Below, piece by piece: positions 6,689 to 15,453 of a DNA stretch of 64,000 nt. The DNA comes from DAOUJW01 sp965218945 (GTDB taxonomy: Bacteria > Chloroflexota > Dehalococcoidia > Lucifugimonadales > UBA2985). The DNA lies in NCBI GenBank assembly GCA_965218945.1, contig OZ244718.1:2480001-2544000 (forward strand), in the 5' to 3' direction. The position numbers were made by a program, and so were the translations under genes. The notes under the pieces are model-generated. The model was not told where the DNA came from. It saw only the letters and a list, made by a program, of their open reading frames with translations, and searched no databases. Within the stretch, counting starts at the first letter, position 1. Each line of letters opens with the position of its first letter.

Positions 6689-9196
6689 ATGAACCAGACA
6701 AACCAACCCGGCGCCTCGGCCGGCGCCACTCTTGTAGAGTTCCTGCGGAATACTGTCCGTGCCCACGGCCCGCGCGACGCCCTGGTGTTCAAGCCCGGCT
6801 TCCGGTACCAGCGCTGGTCCTATGAACGGCTATGGAGGGAGTCGGGGCAAGTAGCGACTCTGCTCCAGAGCCGGGGACTGACAAAGGGAGACCAGATCAT
6901 CCTGTGGGGGCCGAACTCGCCGCAATGGGTGCTAATCTTCTTTGGCTGCCTGCGTGCGGGCGTCGTCGCGGCGCCCCTGGACCTCCGCAGCGCGCCGGAC
7001 TACGTGGAGCGGGTCATCTCAAGAATAACCCCCAAGCTGGCCTTCACGTCGCGTTTCACTCCCAAGAACGACGTTGAACTCGGCCTGCCTGAGATCACCT
7101 TTGAGGAGCTGGAGAGCGCTATCCACGGCCTGCCTGAGCCGGCTCCGGTGGAGATAGAGCCGGACGACCTGGCTGAAATCATGTTCACATCCGGCACAAC
7201 GGGCGACCCCAAGGGGGTGATGCTCACGCACCGGAACCTGACCGCGAACATAGAGGGCATCTCCCAGTACATTACCTGCGAGACATCCAGCCGGCTCCTC
7301 TCCATCCTGCCTCTGAGCCATATGTACGAGCAGATGGGCGGTCTGCTCGCGGTGCTGTACTTCGGGGCCAGCGTAACGTATCCCACCAGCAGACAGCCGA
7401 CAGTGCTGGCCCGCACCATGCGCGAACGTCGGATAACCACCATGCTGCTTGTTCCCCAGGGGCTTGAACTTCTGATGAACGGGATAGAGCGGGAGGTCAG
7501 GCGCCAGGGAAAGGAGGCGCTCTGGGGCAAGCTGCTGAAGCTGGCTGAGAAGACGCCATTTTCCCTCAGACGACGCCTTTTCGGACGGGTGCACAAGCAG
7601 TTCGGCGGGAAGTTGGACTTCATCGTCTCCGGCGGAGCGGCCCTGGAACCGGAACTCGGCAGAAAGTGGGAGCTGCTTGGCGTGAAGATAGTGCAGGGTT
7701 ATGGCGCTACGGAGGCGTCGCCTGTGATAAGCAACCACACCATAAGGGAGCGCAGGCCGGACTCGGTTGGCCGCCCTCTGCCCAACGTTGAGGTGAGGAT
7801 CAGCGAAGATGGGGAGATACTGGCCCGCGGCGACAACATCTCGCCCGGTTACTGGAACGCGCCTGAGCAGACGGCCGCGACTTTCCAGGACGGATGGTAC
7901 AAGACCGGCGATCTGGGTTACTTCGACGATGAGGGCTTTCTGCACATCCGCGGCCGTATGAAGGACATGATAGTCCTTTCCAGCGGACAGAACGTCTACC
8001 CCGACGATGTTCAGGCTGTGCTCAACCGGCATCCCAACATCACTGACTCGGCGGTGGTTGGCCTGACTCGGGGCAGTTCGGTGGAGGTTCACGCCGCCCT
8101 GATACTCAACGGCGTCGAGGTTGCCGAGCCGATTGTCGCCTGGGCCAACGCTCAGTTGGCGGAACAGCAGAGGGTCAGGGGCTTCACCGTCTGGCCGGAG
8201 GAGGACTTTCCGCGCACCCACACGCTCAAAGTCAGGAAGCCTCTGCTGATAGAGAGGCTCCAGGGCAACATAACCCCCGTCGAGGCTGCTCCGAGCCGTC
8301 CGGCGGCGTCGGGAGGTCAGGGGGCGCGGGGCCTGGTGGACATCGTCGCTGAGGTAGCTATGCTTGACACCGCGGCGGTCGAGCCGGACATGACGCTTGG
8401 TGACGACCTCAAACTTGATTCCCTCGCCAGGGTCGAGCTGCTGTCTGCAATTGAGGCCGACCTTGGCGTGTACCTGGACGAGAGCCAAATAGACCCGGAG
8501 ACCACCTTGGGACAGCTGGGGCAAATCCTGGAGGAGGGCGCGAACAACCCTCCCGTCACCAAGTTCCCGGACTGGGGCATGGACTGGTGGTGCCGCATGA
8601 CGCGGGGCGTCATCCAGCGACTGGTCGTGTTTCCAGTCATGCGACTTCCCTACGGCCTCAAGGTCACGGGGCGAGAGAAGCTGGAAGGCGTTAGTGGCCC
8701 CGTGCTGTTCGCATCAAATCACGGTCTGGGCCTGGACAACCCTCTGATTATCAAGGCGATTCCTCCGTCATTGCGCAGGCGCTTGGCGATTGCCGGCGCG
8801 GCAGCCCTGTGGAGGAACCCCGTTTTCTGGGTGCTGAACCCGCTCCTGGGCAACGGATTCCCCATCTCGCAGCAAGGAGCGGTGAGGCCCAGCCTCGAGA
8901 ACATGGGCAAGATACTGGACAATGGCTGGTCGGTGCTGATCTACCCTGAAGGGGAGCTGACCGTCGGTGGCCCAATAAAGTCTTTTATGAACGGGACTGG
9001 CATGGTGGCAGTCGAAGGCAGGCTGCCAGTCGTTCCAATGAAGCTCCACATCAACCGTCTGGGGTCGCCCGCGCGGTTCCCGATACTCAAGCGCGGGTCT
9101 GTGGAGATCCGCTTCGGTGAGCCGATGACTTTCGCCCCTGCCACGGCCTACCAGGACGCAACCAACGCCATAGAGGACGCGGTCCGAGGGTTGTGA
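6689..9196 (+). CDS. Acyl-CoA/ACP ligase - ACP - PlsC acyltransferase fusion
   Basis: The 835-residue protein has three joined modules. Residues about 10-540 form an AMP-forming acyl ligase with FTSGTTGDPKGVMLTHRN (P-loop), GYGATEASP, YKTGDLGYFDDEGF and the catalytic lysine in FPRTHTLKVRK (about 512). Residues about 545-620 are an acyl carrier domain whose Ser for phosphopantetheine is in DDLKLDSLARVEL (about 570). Residues about 640-835 are a PlsC-type 1-acylglycerol-3-phosphate acyltransferase with NHGLGLD (the HX4D motif, about 676) and YPEGELT. The likely role is activating a fatty acid, holding it on the built-in carrier and passing it to a lysophospholipid. E. coli Aas has the acyltransferase first and no carrier domain, so this order is reversed and has an added ACP. 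The ATG start has an AGAGAAG site. Confidence 0.9.
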   Translation: MNQTNQPGASAGATLVEFLRNTVRAHGPRDALVFKPGFRYQRWSYERLWRESGQVATLLQSRGLTKGDQIILWGPNSPQWVLIFFGCLRAGVVAAPLDLRSAPDYVERVISRITPKLAFTSRFTPKNDVELGLPEITFEELESAIHGLPEPAPVEIEPDDLAEIMFTSGTTGDPKGVMLTHRNLTANIEGISQYITCETSSRLLSILPLSHMYEQMGGLLAVLYFGASVTYPTSRQPTVLARTMRERRITTMLLVPQGLELLMNGIEREVRRQGKEALWGKLLKLAEKTPFSLRRRLFGRVHKQFGGKLDFIVSGGAALEPELGRKWELLGVKIVQGYGATEASPVISNHTIRERRPDSVGRPLPNVEVRISEDGEILARGDNISPGYWNAPEQTAATFQDGWYKTGDLGYFDDEGFLHIRGRMKDMIVLSSGQNVYPDDVQAVLNRHPNITDSAVVGLTRGSSVEVHAALILNGVEVAEPIVAWANAQLAEQQRVRGFTVWPEEDFPRTHTLKVRKPLLIERLQGNITPVEAAPSRPAASGGQGARGLVDIVAEVAMLDTAAVEPDMTLGDDLKLDSLARVELLSAIEADLGVYLDESQIDPETTLGQLGQILEEGANNPPVTKFPDWGMDWWCRMTRGVIQRLVVFPVMRLPYGLKVTGREKLEGVSGPVLFASNHGLGLDNPLIIKAIPPSLRRRLAIAGAAALWRNPVFWVLNPLLGNGFPISQQGAVRPSLENMGKILDNGWSVLIYPEGELTVGGPIKSFMNGTGMVAVEGRLPVVPMKLHINRLGSPARFPILKRGSVEIRFGEPMTFAPATAYQDATNAIEDAVRGL

Positions 9197-9245
9197 GGAG
9201 CGTGTGTGGTGAATTCCACCGCGCCAGTGTGTCCCGGAGGCCGGT

Positions 9246-10295
9246 CTAGTCTCGTTGCTGCAAATCCGGCATCTCTCTCCGAACGGCGTTCAGAGAGGAC
9301 ACTCCCTCCCGCTCCATGAACCTCAGCAGGTAAACGTTGATGTTGTGCATCAGGGCAGGCCCCTGGTATATGAAGCCCGTGAAGAGCTGCAGTGTGTTCG
9401 CGCCGGCTCTGATAGCCCGGAGTGCGTCCTCGCCGGATGATATGCCGCCGCAGGCGTTGATCGTGAAGCTATCCCCCGCGTACTGGCGAACCTCTCGCAG
9501 GATACGCACCATGTGGGGGAATAGAGGTTTGCCGCTCAGGCCGCCTCTTCCCACGGCCAGGCGCTCATCGTCTACGGGCCAGGTGTTCACCAGGGTCACG
9601 CCCTCTATCGAGTGGCTTAAGCACAGGTCTACAAACTCCATAGTACGGCTTCTCTGTTCCTCTCCGAAATGAGGAGGGAGTTTCAGGAAGAGGGGTTTCT
9701 CCTTCAATCGCTCCAGCTCGGTCAGAAGCTCATCCAGCCTGTCGGGCTCCTGAAAGAGCCGGACCCCCTCTGAGTTAGGGGAGCTTATGTTCAGCTCCAC
9801 CCCGGCAACCAGGGGTTGGAGGGCGCTGTAGCACCGGACGATATCGTCTATTGAGAAGCCTGAGATGCTAACCAGGAGTGGAACGTCCCCTGTGGAGGCT
9901 TTCCGGAGCTTCCGGGCCGCCGCCGCCAGCCCCTTGCTGGGAAATCCCAGGGCGTTCACCATTGAGCCGTTGGTCGGGTTGCGGAATATCCTCGGCTTGG
10001 GATTACCCTCACGCGGCTCTACTACCACGGTGCCACCGACCATGTACCCGAAGCCCAGGTTGGAAAGAGAGCCTGTCCGAAGGCAGTCCTTGTCGTACCC
10101 GGCGGCAAGACCCACCGGATTGAGCAGTGGTATGCCGCCCATGTCGGTGTGGAGTCGCCCGTCTCTCACCAGAAGGCGAGGTCGTAAGGGGCTCCAAAGC
10201 GGCTTCGGCCACAGGGCCACGTCCGCCAGGCGATGAGCCTTCTCCGGAGGCAGTGTGAACATCAGTGGCCTTACCAGGTTTGTGTATATGCCCAA
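9246..10295 (-). CDS. pyrD: Dihydroorotate dehydrogenase, quinone-type (class 2)
   Basis: This enzyme oxidises dihydroorotate to orotate in pyrimidine synthesis, passing electrons from FMN to quinone at the membrane. The catalytic-loop motif ELNISSPNSEGVR carries the class 2 Ser, and there are FMN-phosphate motifs NACGGISSGEDAL and QLFTGFIYQGP near the C-terminus. The N-terminal YTNLVRPLMFTLPPEKAH is the membrane-associating helix typical of class 2. The frame can be extended to an ATG at 10358. However, a good promoter (10321-10348) puts transcription start downstream of it, so I prefer TTG 10295 behind a GAGAG site. That gives 349 residues, close to the family norm. It converges with the acyl ligase gene with 49 nt between them. 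Confidence 0.92.
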   Translation of the reverse strand: MGIYTNLVRPLMFTLPPEKAHRLADVALWPKPLWSPLRPRLLVRDGRLHTDMGGIPLLNPVGLAAGYDKDCLRTGSLSNLGFGYMVGGTVVVEPREGNPKPRIFRNPTNGSMVNALGFPSKGLAAAARKLRKASTGDVPLLVSISGFSIDDIVRCYSALQPLVAGVELNISSPNSEGVRLFQEPDRLDELLTELERLKEKPLFLKLPPHFGEEQRSRTMEFVDLCLSHSIEGVTLVNTWPVDDERLAVGRGGLSGKPLFPHMVRILREVRQYAGDSFTINACGGISSGEDALRAIRAGANTLQLFTGFIYQGPALMHNINVYLLRFMEREGVSSLNAVRREMPDLQQRD

Positions 10296-10320
10296 AGCTT
10301 CTCTCGATTCAGTGTGGTCT

Positions 10321-10348
10321 ATTGTACATAATATTGCGATGCACTCAA
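10321..10348 (-). promoter_or_regulatory. Promoter for pyrD
   Basis: On the minus strand: -35 TTGAGT (10343-10348), a 16-bp spacer and -10 TACAAT (10321-10326). Transcription would start near 10314, just upstream of the TTG start at 10295 but inside the longer ATG-initiated frame. It therefore supports the shorter protein. Confidence 0.6.
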
Positions 10349-10432
10349 ATCCCTTCACACACGCCGGTTTGCTCCGTTGAGTCGGCTAGTGGTATATTCC
10401 AGTGTATTCCAAGCTAAGAGTTGGGAGCGCTA

Positions 10433-11077
10433 ATGTTGGGTTTTCTGGGGGGCACGGGACCTGAGGGCCGGGGTATCGCCCTCAGGCTGGGTCTGGCAGG
10501 CGAGGCAGTTATGATAGGCTCCCGCGACGCGGCCAGGGCTGAGGAGGCTGTGCGGGATCTCAAGAGCCTTCATAACCTGTCGGAGGTGTATGGTGGTCTG
10601 AACGAGGACGCGGCCCGGATGGCGGACATCGTCTTTACCACGGTGCCATATGCGGCGCAGTGGAGTCTTCTGGAGCCGCTGAAGGGGGCGCTGGACGGCA
10701 AGGTTGTCGTGAGCACGGTCGCTCCTCTGGGCTTCTCGGGTGGGCAGGCGCATATGCTGCCCGTTGAGGAGGGGTCGGCGGCGATGCAAGCCCAGGCGCT
10801 GCTTCCCGGCTCAAGAGTGGTCGCGGCGCTCCAGACCGTCAGCGCCCACAGCCTGCTTGAGCCTGCGACTGCAATTGAGGGGGACGTGGTAACCTGCGCC
10901 GACGATGAGGAGGCAAAGGCCCTGGTGATGTCCCTGGTCGAGCGTATCAGCGCGCTGAGAGCAGTAGACGGGGGCGCGCTGGCGAACTCGCGCTACGTCG
11001 AAGGTATTACAGCTTTGCTGATCAACATCAACCGTCTGTACAAGACGCACTCAGGCATAAGGATAGCCGGGGTCTGA
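10433..11077 (+). CDS. npdG: NADPH-dependent F420 reductase-like protein
   Basis: The 214-residue Rossmann protein opens with MLGFLGGTGPEGRGIALRL, the characteristic N-terminus of NADPH:coenzyme F420 oxidoreductases. It continues with IGSRDAARAEEAV (NADP phosphate-binding region), IVFTTVPYAAQW and a conserved C-terminal NSRYVEGITALLININ. Family members move hydride between F420H2 and NADP+. Some Fno-like proteins have other partners, so the cofactor is inferred. The frame opens at TTG 10421, but GGGAG at 10423-10427 is well placed for ATG 10433, so I take the latter. It is transcribed divergently from pyrD. Confidence 0.85.
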   Translation: MLGFLGGTGPEGRGIALRLGLAGEAVMIGSRDAARAEEAVRDLKSLHNLSEVYGGLNEDAARMADIVFTTVPYAAQWSLLEPLKGALDGKVVVSTVAPLGFSGGQAHMLPVEEGSAAMQAQALLPGSRVVAALQTVSAHSLLEPATAIEGDVVTCADDEEAKALVMSLVERISALRAVDGGALANSRYVEGITALLININRLYKTHSGIRIAGV

Positions 11078-11164
11078 GAGGGCAAGTGCCTGTGCTATAC
11101 TCACTTGATAGCGTGGAGTATAATCTGCATTAGAGACAGGGACACTGGTGAAGGAGTAATTGAC

Positions 11165-11548
11165 GTGGGCACTTTTGAGGTGAAAGTTGCGGTGGGGCGG
11201 GACAGAACAGGGCCTTTCAGGGAAGTGACAGCGTTGGTAGACACAGGGGCGACATACTCGATGCTGCCGTCCGCTCTGCTGCGCGAACTGGGAGTTGAAC
11301 CTAGCCTAGAAAGGGAATTTACGCTGGCGGACGGACGCAAGCAGCGGATGGGCCTCGGGGAGATCCGGTTTCGTATTGACCCTGCTGAGGGCGATAATGG
11401 CGTGGATGACGTTGAAGAGCGTACCAGCCTTGTCGTCTTCGGTCCTCCTGAGAGGTTTCTTCTCGGAGCCGTTACACTGCAAACGTTTGGATTAATTGCC
11501 GACACGACACACCATAAGCTGGGTCCCGCGTCGGAGTTGACACTATAG
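11165..11548 (+). CDS. Retropepsin-like (clan AA) aspartic protease
   Basis: This small protein of 127 residues has the single aspartic-protease half-site ALVDTGATYSMLP (about residues 23-35) and a hydrophobic-Gly motif LLGAVTLQTFGL near the C-terminus. Clan AA proteases act as homodimers, each chain giving one Asp. GTG 11165 lies 8 nt after AAGGAG and is preferred over the upstream in-frame TTG at 11105. It sits directly ahead of aspS with an 18-nt gap to the likely TTG start, so they are probably co-transcribed. Its substrate is unknown. A second protein of the same fold is encoded at 17270-17650 but is only distantly similar. Confidence 0.82.
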   Translation: MGTFEVKVAVGRDRTGPFREVTALVDTGATYSMLPSALLRELGVEPSLEREFTLADGRKQRMGLGEIRFRIDPAEGDNGVDDVEERTSLVVFGPPERFLLGAVTLQTFGLIADTTHHKLGPASELTL

Positions 11549-11566
11549 TCGGAAGTGGGAGGCGAT

Positions 11567-13366
11567 TTGCTCAAGTCCACCAGCTGCGGCGCCGTTCGCA
11601 GAGATGATGTAGACAGCGAGGTTACCCTGGCGGGCTGGGTGCACCGCCGGCGAGACCACGGCGGACTTATATTTATCGACCTTAGAGACTGGAAGGGCAT
11701 CGTCCAGGTGGTGTTCAACCCGGAGATTGCGCCCCAGATCCATGACGTAGCCCAAGGCCTCCGTAACGAGTGGGTGCTCCAGGTCAAGGGTAAGGTGTCC
11801 CCGCGTCCCGAAGGTACGGAGAATCCCCGATTACCTACGGGCGAGGTGGAGGTGATAGCCCAGGAGCTCAATATCCTCAATCCGTCCAGAGTCCCGCCCT
11901 TCGGCATTGAGGATGAGGCGCCGGAGGCTGACGAACTGGTGCGCCTCCGGTTCCGTCACCTGGATTTGCGGCGGTCTGCCCTCAGGGACAACCTTGTTCT
12001 CAGGCATAACATTGTAAAGTTCATCCGCGACTATCTGAGCGATCGCGATTTCATAGAGGTAGAGACGCCCATCCTCACCAAGAGCACACCGGAGGGGGCG
12101 CGGGACTACCTTGTGCCCAGCAGGGTCCACCCGGGGAGCTTTTACGCCCTGCCTCAGTCTCCACAGCAGATGAAACAGCTTCTGGTGATGGGAGGCGTGG
12201 AGCGCTACTTCCAGATAGCCCGCTGCTTCCGCGACGAGGACCTGCGGGCTGACCGGCAGCCGGAGTTCACCCAGCTGGACCTGGAGATGGGCTTTGTGGA
12301 GGAGAACGACGTTCTCCGAATGATTGAGGAGCTGTTCACCGAACTCGTGGAGGGCATAGCTCCACACAAGAGGGTTCTCAGGCCCTTTCCCCGGCTTCCC
12401 TACAAGGATGTGATGTCAAGGTTCGGGTCGGACAAGCCCGACCTGCGATTCGGTATGGAGATAGGAGACCTTACGGACATCGCCGCGGAGACCGGCTTCC
12501 AGGTAATGCGCAGCGCTGCCGAGTCCGGCGGCTCGGTGAAGGGCCTGGTTGCCCCCGGATGCGCCGGTTACCCCCGTCGCCAGATAGATGAGCTGACCGC
12601 CTTTGCGCGGGAGCGCGGCGCCGCGGGCCTAGTCACCATAGCCCTGGACGGCGATCCCGACAGCTCGCTGGAGGACCTGACTGAGGAGGACGTGCGGTCG
12701 CCGGCTGCGAGGTTTCTGTCACTGGAGGAGGTGCGCAGGATGGCCTCTCGCCTGGGTGCGAAGCGCGGCGACCTCCTGTTGATAGTGGCCGGACCTACGG
12801 AAGCAACCGAGCTTGTACTGGGGCATCTCCGCCGCGAGATGGGCCGACGCCTGGAGCTGGCAGACCCCGATCTGCTGGCTTTCGCTTTCGTGGTGGACTT
12901 TCCACTACTGGAGTGGATGCCTGAGGAGAGCAGATGGCACTCTCCTCACAACCCCTTCTCATCGCCCAAGGATGAGCACATTGCACTCCTGGAGACGGAC
13001 CCGGGCAGTGCCCTGGCCAAGCAGTACGACCTCGTTTGCAACGGCCTGGAGATAGCCGGAGGCAGTGTGCGCAACCACACCCGGAGCGTCCAGGAGAAGA
13101 TATTCAGTCTCTTGGGCCACAGCCCGGAGGCGATGCAGACCCAGTTTGGGCAACTGCTGGACGCCCTGGAGTACGGCGCGCCTCCCCACGGCGGGTTCGC
13201 CAGCGGCATAGACCGGGTGGTCATGCTGATGGGCGATGAGGAGAATATCCGGGAGGTCATCGCCTTCCCCAAAACCCAGAGCGCGACCGATCCCCTATTC
13301 GGAGCGCCGTCACCTGTGGAGCAATCGCAGCTTCGGGAGCTGCACCTGCGTCTGCTCGGCGAATAG
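11567..13366 (+). CDS. aspS: Aspartyl-tRNA synthetase (bacterial type)
   Basis: It attaches aspartate to tRNA-Asp. In order: an anticodon-binding OB fold with GWVHRRRDHGGLIFIDLRD, class II motif 2 around RDEDLRADRQPEFTQLD, the bacterial GAD insertion (roughly residues 285-410), and motif 3 GAPPHGGFASGIDR. The length of about 599 residues is normal. Two starts are possible, GTG 11555 or TTG 11567. The second is preferred because GGGAGG (11556-11561) then becomes the ribosome site and the protein starts MLKSTSCGAV, as in homologues. Whether it also charges tRNA-Asn cannot be decided here. Next on the strand, after an intervening promoter, is tig. Confidence 0.96.
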   Translation: MLKSTSCGAVRRDDVDSEVTLAGWVHRRRDHGGLIFIDLRDWKGIVQVVFNPEIAPQIHDVAQGLRNEWVLQVKGKVSPRPEGTENPRLPTGEVEVIAQELNILNPSRVPPFGIEDEAPEADELVRLRFRHLDLRRSALRDNLVLRHNIVKFIRDYLSDRDFIEVETPILTKSTPEGARDYLVPSRVHPGSFYALPQSPQQMKQLLVMGGVERYFQIARCFRDEDLRADRQPEFTQLDLEMGFVEENDVLRMIEELFTELVEGIAPHKRVLRPFPRLPYKDVMSRFGSDKPDLRFGMEIGDLTDIAAETGFQVMRSAAESGGSVKGLVAPGCAGYPRRQIDELTAFARERGAAGLVTIALDGDPDSSLEDLTEEDVRSPAARFLSLEEVRRMASRLGAKRGDLLLIVAGPTEATELVLGHLRREMGRRLELADPDLLAFAFVVDFPLLEWMPEESRWHSPHNPFSSPKDEHIALLETDPGSALAKQYDLVCNGLEIAGGSVRNHTRSVQEKIFSLLGHSPEAMQTQFGQLLDALEYGAPPHGGFASGIDRVVMLMGDEENIREVIAFPKTQSATDPLFGAPSPVEQSQLRELHLRLLGE

Positions 13367-13380
13367 AGCGCCGTGCTGAC

Positions 13381-13418
13381 GTGAAACGCTTCACATTGTG
13401 ACCTCTCGCACTTATAAT
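13381..13418 (+). promoter_or_regulatory. Promoter with overlapping inverted repeat upstream of tig-clpP-clpX
   Basis: The -10 is TATAAT (13413-13418) and the -35 is TTCACA (13390-13395), with a 17-bp spacer. A perfect inverted repeat GTGAA-ACGC-TTCAC (13381-13394) overlaps the -35 box, the usual place for a repressor operator. It does not match CIRCE, HAIR or CtsR consensus sites as I know them. Confidence 0.6.
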
Positions 13419-13447
13419 GGTAAACAGAGTATCTTTAGGAGCGGACT

Positions 13448-14809
13448 GTGAAAGTATCCCAGGCTGAACTATACCAGAGCCAGGTTGTGCTCAACATCGA
13501 GGTGGAGCCTCCGGAGTTGGAAGAGCACTTGGACAGGGTGTACAGGAGCGTTGTGCAGCGCGCCAACATACCCGGTTTTCGCAAGGGCAAGGCGCCCCGA
13601 TCGGTGGTGGAGAGGTTTGTGGGGCGTGAAGCGCTCATTGAGGACGCGCTTGAGACCTTGCTGCCACAGCTGACTTCCAGGGCTATAGAGGAGCAGGAGT
13701 TGGATGTGGTGACTACTCCCAGGGTCAAGGTGGTCCAGGATGATCCCCTGACCATCGAGGCGACGGTTGCCGTGCGTCCCGATGTGGCGTTGGGTGACTA
13801 CTACGACATTCATCTGGAGCAGGAGCCCGTAGAGGTGACCGCCGATGAGGTGGACAACCGGTTGAGTCTGTTCCAACGAGAGAGCGGCACCTGGGAGCCT
13901 GTGGAACGCCCCGTTGAGATGGGTGACATGATCACTATAGATGTGCGGGGGGATGTGGACGGCGAACCGGTGGTGGAAGACGAGGGAGTGGACTACATCC
14001 TTTTGGCGGGTTCGCCAAATCCTCTTTACGGCTTTGCCGAGGCGCTGGTGGGCGCTGTCATGGACGAGAGCCGCGAGTTCACCCTTCCGTTCCCGGACGA
14101 CTACTCCGATAGCGAGATGATTGGGAAGGAGTGCCAGTTCAGCGTCGTGGTGGTGGAGGTGAAGGAGAGGAAGCTGCCGGAACTGGACGACGAGTTTGCC
14201 AAGAGTCTGGGGATGGAAACGACGAGCATGGATGAACTAAGGGAAAAGATTGAAGAGGAAATGCTCCAACAGAGCCGGCAGGCCGCCGACCACCGATTTG
14301 AGGACCTGGCTATACAGGCTCTTATAGACATATCGGAGGTTGAGTTACCCCCGCTTCTGGTGGAACATGAGGTGGATCACATGCTGTCGGACCAGGCGGA
14401 AGCCATGAGAAGGCAGCAGTTGAGCATGGAGGACTATCTGAGCACTGTGGGGAAGAGCGTTGAGCAGATTCAGGAAGAGGCGCGGCCCCAAGCGGAGGAG
14501 AGGCTGATTCGCAGCCTGACTCTTCAGGCTTTCAGGGAAAAGGAAGGCCTGGAGGTGACTTCAGAGGACATTGAGGAGGAGTTGGGTAAGATCGTCGTGG
14601 ATTCGGTGTCCGGCGAGAACCCGCTGAGGAATGTACTGGACTCGGAGGATGGCCGGAGATACATCGAGAACATGCTCATCAACCGGAAGACGCTGGAGCG
14701 TCTAGTTCAAATAGCCAAGGGCGAGGCCATAGAAGCGGCCACGTCGTCAAGTGAAGTCCCAGAAGTCCCCGAGGAAGAGGGTCAAGAGGACTCTGAAAGA
14801 GGTGCATAA
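13448..14809 (+). CDS. tig: Trigger factor, ribosome-bound chaperone/prolyl isomerase
   Basis: The 453-residue protein has the three trigger-factor parts. The N-terminal ribosome-binding domain carries the signature NIPGFRKGKAPRSVVERFVG (in pieces, about residues 40-58). The FKBP-like isomerase domain is around residues 155-245, with EMGDMITIDVRGDVDG. The long helical C-terminal arms (about 250-435) are rich in Glu and Gln. It binds nascent chains at the ribosome exit. The start is GTG 13448 after TTAGGAGCG. The stop TAA is 1 nt before the ATG of clpP, so the two are translationally coupled. The tig-clpP-clpX order is common in bacteria and pairs folding with degradation. Confidence 0.96.
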   Translation: MKVSQAELYQSQVVLNIEVEPPELEEHLDRVYRSVVQRANIPGFRKGKAPRSVVERFVGREALIEDALETLLPQLTSRAIEEQELDVVTTPRVKVVQDDPLTIEATVAVRPDVALGDYYDIHLEQEPVEVTADEVDNRLSLFQRESGTWEPVERPVEMGDMITIDVRGDVDGEPVVEDEGVDYILLAGSPNPLYGFAEALVGAVMDESREFTLPFPDDYSDSEMIGKECQFSVVVVEVKERKLPELDDEFAKSLGMETTSMDELREKIEEEMLQQSRQAADHRFEDLAIQALIDISEVELPPLLVEHEVDHMLSDQAEAMRRQQLSMEDYLSTVGKSVEQIQEEARPQAEERLIRSLTLQAFREKEGLEVTSEDIEEELGKIVVDSVSGENPLRNVLDSEDGRRYIENMLINRKTLERLVQIAKGEAIEAATSSSEVPEVPEEEGQEDSERGA

Positions 14810-14810
14810 T

Positions 14811-15434
14811 ATGCTGTATCGCCCCGAAGACCTGATACCTATGGTGGTGGAGACGGGCGCCAGGGGGGAGCGGGCGTTCGACATCTACTCATTGCTGCTC
14901 AGAGAGAGGATCGTCTTCCTGGGCACGCCGATCTCGGACCATATCGCCAACCTGATTGTGGCCCAGCTGCTATACCTGGAGCGGGAGGACCCTGAGAAGG
15001 ATATCAGCGTCTACATCAACAGCCCCGGGGGAGTCGTAAGCTCCGGGCTGGCAATCTACGACACCATGCAGCTCATAAAGCCGGACGTCTCCACCATATG
15101 CGTGGGTCTCGCAGCCAGCATGGGCACAGTGCTCCTTTGCGCCGGGGCCAAGGGGAAAAGGTTCGCGCTTCCCAACTCCACCATACACATGCACCAGCCT
15201 ATGGGCGGCGCCCAGGGGCAGGCTTCGGACATAGAGATAGCCGCGAGGGAGATACTGCGTTTGCAGGACTCGCTGCGCAACATTATATCCCGGCATACGG
15301 AACAGCCTTACGACAAGGTTGCCTCTGATACGGACAGGGACTACTACCTAACCGCTGACCAGGCAATGATTTACGGCATCGTCGACGAGGTGCTGGCCAA
15401 GTCGGCAGTCGAAGAGGCCGCAGCTACGGCTTAG
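14811..15434 (+). CDS. clpP: ATP-dependent Clp protease proteolytic subunit
   Basis: The 207-residue Ser protease forms the barrel that degrades proteins fed by ClpX. The catalytic Ser is in AASMGTVLLCAGAKGKR (about residue 101), the His in NSTIHMHQPMGG (about 126) and the Asp in the DRDYYLT segment (about 175). The N-terminal MLYRPEDLIPMVVE is typical of the mature-length form with a short propeptide. The frame stays open upstream of ATG 14811, but that part overlaps tig and is a shadow. ATG 14811 follows GAAAGAGG and is 1 nt past the tig stop. Confidence 0.96.
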   Translation: MLYRPEDLIPMVVETGARGERAFDIYSLLLRERIVFLGTPISDHIANLIVAQLLYLEREDPEKDISVYINSPGGVVSSGLAIYDTMQLIKPDVSTICVGLAASMGTVLLCAGAKGKRFALPNSTIHMHQPMGGAQGQASDIEIAAREILRLQDSLRNIISRHTEQPYDKVASDTDRDYYLTADQAMIYGIVDEVLAKSAVEEAAATA

Positions 15435-15453
15435 GCTCCTCCAAGGAGGGCGT

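Noticed and set aside
7019..8524. Minus-strand 501-residue open frame
   Set aside because: It is fully opposite the acyl ligase domain, whose motifs are intact; no start context or domain pattern.
11095..11123. Promoter pair ahead of the 11165 gene (TGCTATACT and TATAAT boxes)
   Set aside because: Two -10-like boxes occur, but neither has a convincing -35 at proper spacing, so no promoter is called.
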